Below are positions 33,583 through 51,323 of a DNA stretch of 64,000 bases, one piece after another (position 1 is the stretch's first letter; each line of letters starts with the position of its first letter). The position numbers and the translations under genes are program-made. The notes below the pieces were generated by a model. The model was not told where the DNA came from. It made no database searches and saw nothing but the letters and a program-made list of their open reading frames with translations. The stretch is from Gossypium raimondii (lineage: Eukaryota; Streptophyta; Magnoliopsida; Malvales; Malvaceae): the NCBI RefSeq assembly GCF_025698545.1, contig NC_068569.1, forward strand, positions 2,480,001 through 2,544,000, written 5' to 3'.

Positions 33583-34206
33583 TTAAGTTATATATCGATG
33601 TTTCTTCACGCATAGCATCTAAACATTCTGCTCTCGTTAAATAATTATTGTATTCTATAAAGGAGTATTAATCAAGTGTTGTTTGATGTTTTAGGAAAAT
33701 AAATTACGACCCCACCCAATATTTTATCTATATTTAATCAGACAAATCATTAAAATATATATGAAATAATTTAAATTTGGTCACAGGTCTAATATGGGAA
33801 AATAACTAAAACGCAGCCTAAAAATAATACAATCCTAGTACAAATACATTAATGTATATATACATATATTTAAATCAGTGAACTTTTCCTAAGCATAATT
33901 AATTTTAAATTTTAAAGGCGAAATTATTGAGAAGACTTTACTTGAATATCATCTTGACCTGAACATGACTATACTCAAACCATAAAATGGATAAAAACAT
34001 CAATCGTTTATACAATAAAATATCAACAAAGGTTGAGCATAATGATAAGATATATTGTACTTAAAAAACTTCTGTTTAAATCTTGATGATAACATTATTA
34101 GAATTGAATGTGATAACCATGAATTTGAAAAGAATTAATCTTTATAAAATTTATATCTTTTTACATCAATTTATAATATATTTATCTTAAATATTTAATT
34201 GACTGA
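33583..34206. other. Spacer between UGT copies 3 and 4 with a tRNA-like segment
   Basis: A+T-rich spacer. The stretch at about 34030-34085, with GGTTGAGCATAATGATAAG and a later TTTAAATCTTG, weakly resembles the A- and B-box head of a plant SINE, but it is too degraded to be sure. Confidence 0.3.
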
Positions 34207-35461
34207 ATATCCTATATTTCCACCCCTAACAACATTATCCGCCTCCCTAAACTTCCCCCACATCTGTCATCTAGCATAAGTTTTGTCGAGTTTTCCCTTC
34301 CCCAGATTCAAGGCTTACCTGCAGAAGCTGAATCCATATCTGAGCTACCAATCGACCAAATCCCCTCCCTTAAAAAGGCATATGACAAACTCCAAGACCC
34401 TTTAACTGAGTTCCTCAAAAACTCAAACGTCAACTGGATAATCCATGACTTTGCTCCTTACTGGTTACCTAGAGTTGCAACTTTACTGGGCATCAACTTA
34501 GTTTTCTTCAGCACATTCAATGCCACTTCGTTTGTTTCCATGGGTCCACCATCAGCTTTGCTCGGTGATCTCCAGCAGCGGCCAGAAGACTTCAAAGCCG
34601 TTCCCGAGAACCTTTGTAATATAGCTATGAAGCTCCACGAGACAGTGAACTACCAACAGTGCATGGATGATGTATCTGATTTCCAACGGGTGGGACTATT
34701 GATTGAAGGTTGCCAAGTTGTAACTATGCGCACCTGCTTCGAGTTCGAACCGGACGAGGTTAAATTACTTATTAAAGTTTTCCAGAAGCCTGTTGTTCCA
34801 GTAGGGTTGTTGCCTCCATCACTGCAGTGCCATAAAACGAGGATAAAAGAGATGATAAATGGTAAGCCATAAAAAGTTGGCTTGATAGCAAAGGAGAGAA
34901 GTCAGTTTTCCAAATCGCCCTTGGCAGTGAAGTGAATCTGAGTGAAGAGTCCACATGCACCACGCTTTATTTGGGTAGTAAGGAAACGCCCAGTGGGCGA
35001 AGGACAGATGGATGACATAATCCCTCCAGGGTTCGAAGAACGAGTTTCTAACAGGGGCCTGGTGTTGAGGGATTGGGAACCTCAGTTACGGATATTCTTC
35101 TATAGGGTGTTTCTTGTCTCACTGTGGTTGGAGTTCAATAATCGGGGCACTCAAGTTCGGCCGGGCTTTGATAGTGTTTTCTGGGGCAAGTGCGGATCAG
35201 GGGTTGAACGCTAGGTTGCTGCATGGGAGGAAGGTTGGGTTAGAAATAGAGAGAAATGAAACGAACTGTTCATTTACAAGCGACTTGGTGGCCGAGACGA
35301 TTAGACAAGTGATGATGGAACCAAAGGGAGAGGCGATTAGGGCAAATGCGTGGGAATTGAGAGAGATTTTCGACAATGAAGAGTTGAGTAATAACTGCTT
35401 AGATGGATTCACTCGGTTCATCGAAGAATTTGCACCTTCAGGTTGCCATAGTCAGGTTTAA
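34207..35461 (+). pseudogene. UGT91-like pseudogene, 5'-truncated (cluster copy 4)
   Basis: Homologous to copy 3 from about its residue 38 to the end, but the first roughly 110 bp, including the start codon and the catalytic-type His, are absent; homology begins abruptly at about ATATCCTATATTTCC. Further damage relative to copy 3 includes small indels near 34830-34870, loss of about 30 bp near 34955 (around the MRQLAFGIEK region), and disruption at the start of the PSPG box near 35095-35110. The end of the PSPG box (SADQGLNARLLHG) and the C terminus, with its stop at 35459-35461, are preserved. The C terminus matches copy 3 closely, so it arose by duplication of copy 3 or its ancestor. It is not expected to make an enzyme. 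Confidence 0.88.
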
Positions 35462-35863
35462 GTTATCGATGCTTCTTCATAACCATTCCGCTTGCCAAGT
35501 GGATTGCTCAAATAATTAAAGTACTGTATTCCATAAAGCAGTATTAATATAAAGTGTTGCTAGTTGTGATTAGAGTTATAATATAGCATGTGTTAAATGT
35601 GTACTGAAGAGTTATCTCAGATTATTCAATAAAATAAGAAGCGCTGCTTTTCTCTGCTTCTTTCACTCTCTTTTCACTGTTTTTCTTGCTGTCTGGAAAT
35701 GGAACAATAGTTTAGGGCAAATAAATTTACTCGTATGTTATTGTTGCACGTTAAACCCATCTATGGTCTATATCAGACCTAAATATTCTGCATTTATACC
35801 TTAACCTAACAGAAATAATATAAAAGAATAAATCAAGAACACTTTAGAAAACCAAACGAGGGC
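35462..35863. other. 3' flank of UGT copy 4
   Basis: Spacer with no supported gene. The first 60 bp or so resemble the sequence after copy 3 (TTATCGATG, then TTCTTCA). Confidence 0.3.
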
Positions 35864-36217
35864 ATTCATTTTTTTCCCTTTGAAGAAAAAGCGAACTTCA
35901 TTGATGACTAACTAACAAAATTAGCGGTAGATCAAAGCCAAAGTCTTTGGTTGCTCATTTTTACGTTCCCCCGCAAATTTATTGACTTGTCTCCGCAGAT
36001 GTGGGAAATGCCACATCAGCTAAATTCTACCGCTGGAGTCCGAAATAAGTGGCTTCTGATTTTTGACGAAGTTGTTGACTTTTATATTGCTACCATTAAT
36101 TACTGAGTTTTTTTTCTCTATACGGCCAAATGCAAACAGGAGTTGAATTTCGGCCTCCGTACAGCTTGCAATACATAACAACAACTCCAACAGTAGTGGA
36201 TCCCATAGTTCATACAT
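35864..36217 (-). mobile_element. Possible LINE 3' end remnant (minus strand)
   Basis: Read on the minus strand, the segment ends TCATCAATGAAGTTCGCTTT then TTCTTC followed by A-richer sequence, which resembles the common 3' tail of plant L1 LINEs. Upstream of it on that strand is an open frame of 65 residues (36217-36020) without a recognisable domain. The call rests mainly on the tail. Confidence 0.3.
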
Positions 36218-36654
36218 ACTTCATATTAAGATTAAATTTACAAGTTGACGCATATATGAAAATGTAAATTTAAACTTGTACTTATAAAAAAACACAGAGA
36301 TTTACACAAAAACTTATGACCCGCGACCTTTAAACGTAAAATAATACTTCTATTATGTATTTTATAGTTAAAAATGTTGACATCACAAATAAAATAACTC
36401 CAAACATAATACATATACACAAATCATCATTTTTTTATAAATAACAATATTAGTATTTTGTGATTATTTTAATTTCGTTTAAGTATGAGGTCATGTTTTC
36501 CTTTTTCTTTTCGATTTTTTATATTACACCTTCAATAAAATATGTATTAATCTTGAAATTTTATTTGTAGAGTGAAGGAAGAAATTAATTTTTATATTAA
36601 ATACCAACCGTTACTTATCAATTAATAAATGGATAAAGATATAAGGTGTAAGTA

Positions 36655-36790
36655 CCCTCAAATGTTGGTTGAAGTGGTAAAGTATATTGCACTCTCAAAT
36701 AAGAACGTAGGTTTGAACCTTGAATACGCCATCACTAGAAAGGATAGCTACGAACCTCAAACATATACCGTAGAATGAACATAGAGAATA
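36655..36790 (+). mobile_element. Possible SINE (tRNA-like head)
   Basis: GGTTGAAGTGGTAAAGTATA and, about 35 bp later, AGGTTTGAACCTTG have the spacing and likeness of RNA polymerase III A and B boxes. This pattern is typical of tRNA-derived plant SINEs. The 3' end and target duplication were not resolved. Confidence 0.35.
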
Positions 36791-37086
36791 CTAACAAAAT
36801 TTGAGAGGGACAAAGGAAATGTTAGAATTTTTTTAGAGGGACCGGAATTGAGTTGTATGTTTGTATAGAAGCTAAAATACGATTTCATTATTGTATTGAC
36901 TTATACCTTTATAGTTTTTAGGAGGGCTAAATCAAATTTTTATTATTTTTGAGAGGATCAAACTATAATTTTTTTTAGATAATTTGTGCTTGTGTTACCC
37001 ATAAAAAGCATTAAACTGCTACAGTTACAATTGCACTCCCTCTACGTTAGTCCATGCATCATGTTTATGTAACCACCCTCATACCC

Positions 37087-37470
37087 CATCTCGTACATAA
37101 CATTTTATTTACATGGCTGCTACTATTAATATTTCTTCCTTCAACTTAAATACATCTTTGATGCTCCTTAATAAGGCTTCCTCATTGCTTTTCCTTCCAT
37201 GAAACAATCTTCTATTCCTTTCTTTCCATAACGTATAGATAAAGGAGTTCCAAGTAAATTTTAGAATCAAAGTAAGGATTTTCCTTTTAAGCGTACCATT
37301 GCTCACTATAGTACTCATTTTCTTATGTCATTATTACAGATCTCTACACCTAGCATAACTTTGAAATTTCTCTTCATATTTTCTTTGAGTAAGCACATTC
37401 AAATAAAATATGATTTTGAGTTTGAAGCTTCATGTTACAAAGAGTGCATGTTTCATCCCCATGCATCCCA
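37087..37470 (-). mobile_element. LINE fragment: zf-RVT end of ORF2 (minus strand)
   Basis: On the minus strand, the coding segment starting near 37470 reads GDETCTLCNMKLQTQNHILF then ECAYSKKI, the zinc-finger-like region (C-x2-C, H, C) that follows reverse transcriptase in plant L1 LINE proteins. A stop takes the place of the usual Trp. Downstream, 37318-37109 encodes NSFIYTLWKERNRRLFHGR, also typical of this region. Only a 5'-truncated, inactive piece remains. The zf-RVT name is from recall of the family. Confidence 0.7.
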
Positions 37471-40400
37471 AACTCAAAGAAAATGTGATTTCGAGTTTCA
37501 AACTCTAACTTGTAAGTTTATAGATTTTGGGATGTAAAATTTACTAATCCCATTTTAGGGGCAATGCCCTATTAATTACTCCTGCTTTGAAGAGGAATAG
37601 TCATGATTTTTGAAAAATTTAACCATTATATACTGTAAAACGAATATAAAAAACATATATTAAAAAAATCTATTTAGTTGAGGTTATGTTATATTTTTGC
37701 AAATATAAGTTGGAGGTTGAGAAACTAATAAATGGTAAGGCATTTTGAGTAGTTTCGAGGCTAATAAATATAGGTGACATAACTTAAAAGAAAAGCCAGA
37801 GAAGGAAACATAATAATAAGATTTTAATTTTGATTATCATCCGACAGTGGGGACAATTCAATGAAATTAAACAGCTGTGTTAAGAGGTCTCATTAAATTA
37901 ACCATCTTACAGAACAGACCCATAACCAAATAGCTTTATATGGAAGTTTCTCATGTGCCTTAGCTAGCCTCTTTTTTTTCAATACCTAATTTAACATATT
38001 ATTGCTGGAAAAATAAATGGGAACCTAAAATATTCTTTCTGTTTTAGATTTTAATTTGACTCCAGGTTTTACATTAAGTAATAATAAAATAATAGCTAAT
38101 GACATTAAAATATTAAAATTTAAGAAATTTATGCCAAACGAGATAATTATTATATTTACTTACTCAAATATGGTTTTATCTTACTTGCGTACGTTTTACT
38201 CTCTCTTTCTTTTTCCAATACTAAGCAATAAAAAATAAAAATAATAATCTTATATTTTGAATAATATTCTTAATATATTATTGAAAATTTTATATCAACA
38301 TTTAAATTATAAATATATATTAAAATTTTATAATTATTTTATAGTAAAATATGAATAATTTAATTATATAAATATGAGTATTTGTTTAAATCAGGCTTAA
38401 ACAAATATTTTAATTTAAATTAAGTTTTAGTTAGGCATTTTATTATTAAGTTTATATATGATATTAATAATTATAAAATATTATCCTATTATAAATTAAA
38501 TTATGATTGTCAAAAAGAAATGATACTATAATTTTCTTGTAATAAATATATTTATGTTGAATTTATTTCCTAAAACAACTTTTATAAAATGATTCCAAGA
38601 AAATTTGTCAAAGAATGGAAACTATTTTACTTGAAGTCTTCAAACACAAAAAATATCAGCATTTTCAAAAATCAATACATTTTTAAAAATAATTTTCTGG
38701 AAGTTATATTCACAGACAACCTAAATATAATCGAAGTCATCAAATGTAATATTTAAATTTTAAGAGAGAAGTTGAGAAATTACATGGAATAATTAACATC
38801 CATCATTTCCAATTCTTTTATTACTATTCTTGAAAGAAAAAAGAATTAAACAAGATGATTTATATTTTATCAATCAAACATTTTTAAATAATTAAAATTA
38901 TACTTATTAATCTAATAATGATTAGATTATATTTTATATAATTACATTGCCCAAACATACTTTAATATTTGGATTATGCAATGGACTTTGGTTCACATAG
39001 CGCCACGATTCAATCATTGGACAATGGATGTCATGAAGAAGTCAAAAGAAGACAAAGATGATATGATGTTGAATAACAAAGTATGTTCCAATCAAATCAT
39101 TCTCTTAATTGTGGTTCTTTATAACATTTCCGAACTTTGCCTTTCCATTGTCTATTTTAGTATTATAGCACCAAAACCAATTGTGGATTACAACATTTGA
39201 GATTCCCATTTTCATTTTGTCAAACATATTTTGAGAAATTCGTATCCTTGCAAAAAAAAAAAAAACATCCATGTTGTTTGTAATCACTTATATATTTAGT
39301 CACCATTGGGGGTGATTAATCAGAACTTCCTACGAAAGTTGAGTTAATTAAAATGCAGATTAAAAGTAAATTTGATTTATTTATTATGTAAAAGGACAAC
39401 AATGTACACCGTACTTATTTGTACAATTTATCTAACGTAAATTCAGTTTCGAATGAGATACAAATTTGATTAGTAAGTTAAAAATAATAAAGTGGGATAT
39501 ATGATGTCACTTGAATCTAGTTGAAACAATGATTAATAGTTGTTCGGTACTTTGATTAATAGTTACTCGTAAATGTCATTTCAATTGCTAACGTTTATTG
39601 ATCCCGTAACGATTAACTTATTTATCGGTAAATCAAATTGTAAAGCTACGTTATTGAGTGTGATTGTATATTCACCGCGTGACATGAAAAATGAAATGTA
39701 TGTGTTTCGAGTTTCCATCTTTCCACCAAGACATTGATAAGTGTGGGATCTAATTTACACCCCCGAGCATACGAGACACGTGCAAAAATCTCGCCTCTTA
39801 CAAGTGTCGTTCAATTACACACAATAGCCATGCAAATAGATTGTGTATGTATGTCTCTAAAATTTGATCTTCAACATGATTATATAAACATAAAAAGATT
39901 ATAAATTTAATAATGTTAACAACTTAATTATGAACTTAATTGAAAAAAAATAAAATAAAATATTTTCTTATCATTTGCAATTGGACGCCGATTGTCATCG
40001 AAACGAATAAGAGGAATTGTTATTATAAAAATAAATTAAAACGAATAAATTACAAAATAGAAAATTAAAACAACAAGAAATTGAGAGAAATTTAATGAAA
40101 AATTGATTACTAAAAACTCGAGAGAATAGATCAATTGAGAGAATTGAGAGAATGAGATTTGAATGCAAAATGAAAAAAATGACTTGGGTTTGTATAACAA
40201 ATAAATTAGCCGCTTTTAGCCCGTGCCTGAAAATATGTCCAGCAGGACATGTTTTTTTGCTTGGTCAGACGAAATAGGACGTATTTTTAGCTGAGTTAGT
40301 AGAAAAATGTGTTTAGCATGAAAATATTCTAAAAATCAACCTATTTATCTAAATATTAAAAAAAATCAAAGAAAAACTTCAATTATTTTAAAAACTGACT

Positions 40401-40500
40401 TACTTATCAAATTTAGCCCAGATCCCATCTAACTCTCAATAACTATTGGAAGCATCCACAATTGAAGACCGTTAATTTCTCAAGTCTGACCACTAAACAA
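37471..40500. other. A+T-rich spacer without supported genes
   Basis: About 3 kb of A+T-rich DNA. A partly repeated word (near 37397 and 37476, around ATGATTTTGAGTTT/TGATTTCGAGTTTC) lies next to the LINE fragment. Short open frames at 38056 and 38976 show no recognisable features. No bounded repeat was seen. Confidence 0.35.
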
Positions 40501-40841
40501 TGGTCCACGTTAATAGAATCCTACGTGTCAGAACCTATGAGATTATGGGACCACAACGAACAGCATTTCACCACGTGTCACGAAATGAATCCGGGTTGTT
40601 GAATTGAAATGAAGGGAGGCAGAGGAAAAGCCTTGTTTATTTTATTTTATTTTTTATATTTTAATTATTCTCTCCCCAGGTTTTATTGTCTCTACATGTA
40701 ATAACCTGAGCCCCCCCTCTTGGCCCCTGCTTCGTTGTCACAATCACCAAAAACCATAAACAGGAGAGAACAAGAAAAGACCTTATTTCGTTTACAAGGG
40801 GGAAAGAAGAGAGCGATAGAAAGGGATCGTGAGGTGTAATA
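40501..40841 (+). promoter_or_regulatory. NDR kinase promoter with two ACGTGTC (ABRE-like) motifs
   Basis: ACGTGTC occurs at 40523-40529 and again at 40573-40579, the second inside a CACGTG G-box (40572-40577). Paired ABRE/G-box cores about 50 bp apart are typical of promoters responding to abscisic acid through bZIP factors. They lie 260-320 bp before the start codon. Control by abscisic acid is inference. Confidence 0.45.
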
Positions 40842-46974
<6,133 letters not shown>

Positions 46975-47999
46975 CTATCAGAAGAGATGGCATACATGTC
47001 ACTTTGTGGAGTGGCTCAATCTTTTACATGTACAAACACCATGCACAATGGATAAACAAACTCTTTTTATATTTTGATTGATGGGTCTGCCTGCTTATTT
47101 CAGTCAGGTTCTACCATGAGCTTCTTATTTAGCCAAACTAATAAGTGTACAGTATTTATGAGTTAGAAAGGAGTAGAGATTTTTGATGGGGTTGGTTGGT
47201 AGTAGCCATAAGGGAGAATTTTAATGTCCATTTAGTCTTTGAGTTAAAATGTCTTAATTCAAAGTCAAAGGTTCAGCAGTCAAGATACTGGTTGGTATTA
47301 TATGAAAGCATTGTTCTTCGGTAATGAATTGCAAATTATATGAAATCATCTTTCTTTAGTTTTATCAGCGAACCAGGTGCTTTGAATTAGTTTAAATAAT
47401 GTTGAACAGCAAATTTATAACAATACTAGATTGGAAAAAACGGTGTAAAAAATATGCAAGAAATTGGTTTTGGGCATCTTGGTGATAAATTAAAGCCCCC
47501 TATGGATGAGTTTTATTTTATGAGTTAACCTTTTTTTCATAGAAAATATAAAAAAATACCAAAGTACAGTCTCAGTGGTATAAATATCTGTTGTTTTTAA
47601 ATATTGGTTAATATGTGTTTTTTAACAATGATTTTAATGGTGTGCTTGATTTGATCACCAAGTGAAAGGGTAAAAATGAAAAAATAAAATAAAATAAAAT
47701 TGAAGTTATTTGACAGATTAAAGCAGGAGAAAAGTATGGTTCCAAAAACTTTTAAACCTTTTACTTGATTTGAATTGAAATTTAATTTCATTACAATTGG
47801 ATATAATGATAGCACATATTACATAATACGAGATTAAATCTTAAAAAAATAAAGCTGTTTGTTAATGATTGGCTTTTCAGTTTAACTACTTACACATACT
47901 AATACTACAAAATCTTTTTATGTATTAGTATTAATCTCTACCGTCGGGCAGCACTGCTCACATCTACCTTGTAGGTTGTTTTCTATGCCAGTTTTTTTG
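46975..47999. other. NDR kinase 3' UTR and spacer
   Basis: Probable 3' UTR of a few hundred bases, then A+T-rich spacer with an AAAAT-type short repeat near 47680-47700. No gene is supported. Confidence 0.35.
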
Positions 48000-48620
48000 T
48001 GACATAATAACTCTAGGCCCAACTGTTTTCTTCCGTTGTTGACCAGCTCGCCAGTGAGAGACCGAGCCTAGGACATTGATTCACCCATTTCACTACCATC
48101 CGTCACTGCGACGTCTGGTGAGACTCCTCTCTAAGTTGTTTCACTTTCCTTTATGCTTCCCTCCGCTTTGTGAAGTTTGTGCATTGATTGTTGCAATGTC
48201 GGCGTCTCCACGAGGTCTCCATCGGTTCTATTTCCTGACGGTTGATGGTATCATCGCACCAAGGTTTACCCTGGTGACTGTTATGATTGATTATTTGGAG
48301 GTCTTTTCGACCTAGGCTCCCCCACCATCCGGTCCTCATTGGCGCTAATAGTGATTTCGACGTCTTTTTCATCTTGGGCTTCACATTCACTCGGCCTCCA
48401 CTGGCGGTGAGTTTGTTGTCTTCGATTAGTGCGGCATCCTCCCGGCAGTTTCCAGTGTTCCCTCCCGATTTCATCTGTGTATGATGGCGGTGCTGTTAGT
48501 AACAAAGGTTTGTGTTGTGTTATGTATTTTGGGCCCAACCTTTGGGCCTGATCTGTTGTATTCTCTGGGTTTTTGGCCTGTGATACTTGTGCTGGCATTT
48601 TTTAATGAATGAATATATTC
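48000..48620 (+). mobile_element. Possible LINE 3' end
   Basis: A markedly more G+C-rich island in A+T-rich surroundings. It ends TGTGCTGGCATTTTTTAATG then AATGAATA, like the 3' tails of plant L1 LINEs (a TTTAATGAATGAAT-type end). Reading frames are short and mostly Arg/Pro/Ser-rich, without a domain. An alternative is an exon fragment of a lost gene. Confidence is low. Confidence 0.35.
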
Positions 48621-50302
48621 ATTTGGACAACGAAAGACCTTATACTACTATGTATTTTCTAAGGTACCGTATACTACTATGTTAACTTTTTAAATTTTGA
48701 ATTTTTTATTTTTTCCAATCACATTGATATTGGATTAAATTGAATCACCAACTTAATGAAATATTTTATTATAATAAATATATTTTAGAAAATCACATTC
48801 ACCATTGGATGAGTATGAAATTGCGGTGTAAAAAATAAACCATATAATAAATCGATAATTCATGATTTCTATACAAAAAATTCGCTAATAAATTTACAAT
48901 TTTTTTTCAATTCTCGTTGACTCCCCCCTTACTAAAATAGTTAATGTCCAAAACAACCAATCAATCATACAACATGTCTTGTATGTTACTGACCAAACTA
49001 AATCAATGATTATTTACATGATTAACTTTGTTGATGCATGGTATTAACGGAGATGATGAAAGAGGAGAGCGGGAGTTGAGGAAGACCGATTCACCCATTC
49101 TAAGGCCAAAAGTGGGATAAATAGAGGGACTCAAGATGAATGTTTAGTGTATTTAGGGTTTTGTGTGTGTAGAAAGGAGTCCCTCTACAATGTTGATACA
49201 TTTAGGTATTTATAGGAGGGATGAGGGCCCAATCGGGTCTACAATAGTCCCTTAGTCAAGAGGTAGGTTATAAACAAATTGTGCCTCGAGACCATCCGCA
49301 AAGTGTCTCTTGTCTAGTACTTGTTACAAATAAAACAAGGGGTGGTCAGCTGGAACAACTCACCTTTATAAGGAAAAGATTGGTCATTGGGAAAGTATTG
49401 GGAAGTGCTTCCATTTTGAAATTCCTAAAAACTTCGATTTGTTGTTCAATGGGAGGCATAGTGATTCTTGGGTGGTCTCTTTCTCAAGGAGAGTGTGTCC
49501 GTTAATAGTGAATGGCTTAATAGAGGGTCCTAGTGGGTGATAAAAGGTATGCAAGTAGTCAGTCATTGAGTGACCATCCGAACAGTACAAAACGGAGGGT
49601 CACTTGCGGCTGCCTCTCCAATCGATTCTCGTGCTGCCACGTGCCATAATTAGGATAAATGTATAATAATAATCCCCCTAATTGAGAGTAGGTTATAAAG
49701 TGACCTTGCCTCCACACTGTCTATAGTGAGTTTCCCTTGCTGGTGGTAGCTATTTGCAAATAAAGTAGCGGAGGGTAAAGGGTACAATTTACTATCCGGA
49801 TGACCCAGGACTCTAAGATGCCTTGAGATTCATGCCTACCCCTTTTAACAATATGTTTGCGGATGGTATTCCTGTTTGTAGTTGACTTGTATAAATTTTA
49901 ATTTATGATTTAGTAGGTGGTATAGCTATTAGCTCGACAATTCAAAAATGTTCAAGTGGTACAGTTTATCAATAAGATTATATGGATTTATACAATGGAG
50001 ACGTGCCATATGTATATTGTGGATGTGAATTTGGACATATAAAATAGAAGAGGTTCAAGCCATCCATTGACAATATAGGATGCAAGAGGTGTGACCTATT
50101 TGCTGGTAACGCATATTATCCGTTGGTGTAAGAAATGTGTAATGCTCGTTAAAATGTGAGCGAGAGGATTATTCATTTTTATTAATAATGACAGAAAATG
50201 TAGCCTTTGGCTATAGTTTTTGACAAGTAAAAATTGAATAAGTGTTTAGTGCGGTACTCATAGTTATAAAATTTATTTGTTAACCCAATTTGGAGGTCGA
50301 TA
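48621..50302. other. Spacer, probable old repeat DNA
   Basis: No gene is supported. From about 49050 to 49700 the sequence is more G+C-rich, with phrases such as GGTATTTATAGGAGGGATGA that look like part of an old dispersed repeat. I could not define ends or a class. Confidence 0.3.
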
Positions 50303-51065
50303 GTTGCTCCCATACATGGAGAAGGCTTATGAGAGGCCCTGTTCCCGTACATGAGGGGAGACTTACGGAAGTCCTGCTCCCACACATGGGGAGGCTTTCA
50401 GGAGGTATCATATATCGGTTGCACTATCATTGGCTCTCGCAAATTGGAATTATATAGAGTAACAAATGTCTTACTCTCACACATGTGGAGAGGCTTACAG
50501 GAGATTTTGGTCCCACACATGGGGAAAGGCTTACGTGAGGTCCTGCTCCTATACATGGGAGAAGGCTTATGGGAGGTCGTACTCCTACACATGGGGGAAG
50601 GCTTATGAGAAGTGATAATAATGACCTTACTCCTAGACATATGGGGGAAGACTTACTGAAGGTAATAAAGGCCCTGTTCCCACACATGAGGGGAGACTCA
50701 CGGAAAATGGTAATAATGACATTGCTCTGAAATGTATGGGAGGGAGGCTTACGGAAGGTAAAAAAAGCCCTGTTCCCAGACGCATAAGGGGAGGGTTACG
50801 AAATATGGTAACGATGATCCTACACTTAAACGCATAGAGGGAGGCTTACGAAAAGTGGTAATAATGATCCTACTCCTAGATGCATGGGGCGAGACTTATG
50901 AAAAGTCTTACGATACATGAAAGAGGCTTATGGAAGGTAATAAAGTGACCCTGCTCCCAGATTCATAGAGGAGGCTTACGGAAAGATGGTGATGTTACGT
51001 CCGTAGGTGGAAGAAGTCTTATGATAGATCCTGCTCTCAGACATGTGGGGGAAGGCTTACAGTAA
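50303..51065. repeat. Degenerate minisatellite, unit about 35-50 bp
   Basis: About 15 imperfect tandem copies with a core like CTCCCACACATGGGGGAGGC followed by TTACGGAAGGT and, in the later copies, AATAATGACCCTG. The unit grows from about 35 bp on the left to about 48 bp on the right. One copy is separated by about 60 bp of unrelated sequence near 50405-50465. Open frames across it are by-products of the repeat. Confidence 0.85.
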
Positions 51066-51256
51066 AAAAATCATTGGTCAATCAAACTATCGTAAGCCCT
51101 CACAACATGAAATTACGTGGAGAGGAGAGTGAAGTCTTGTTGCATCAAATCATAACCATGGGCCAAGTCCACTCAGTTTGGATTTACGTGATTAATGCAT
51201 AATCATAAGTATAACATGTAGAATTTATAAATATGGCGTAAAATATAAGCAGTAGA

Positions 51257-51323
51257 TGTAACTATTCGCGGAAGCCCCTCGCAAGTTCACTTTCTAACAA
51301 TATTGTCATATGAACATGCATAT
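51257..51323. repeat. Left part of an interrupted tandem array
   Basis: Contains GCCCCTCGCAAGTTCACTTT, then CTAACAATATTGTCATATGA ending ACATGCATAT, which matches the unit of the array at 54852-55165. The solo LTR at 51324-54846 was inserted in the middle of this unit. Confidence 0.7.

Noticed and set aside
34540-35461. Three short genes within UGT copy 4
   Set aside because: They are fragments of one decayed copy; none has a start codon at a family N terminus.
50303-51065. CRISPR-like regular repeats
   Set aside because: The repeats are directly abutting, degenerate and without unique spacers, in a plant genome; this is a minisatellite.
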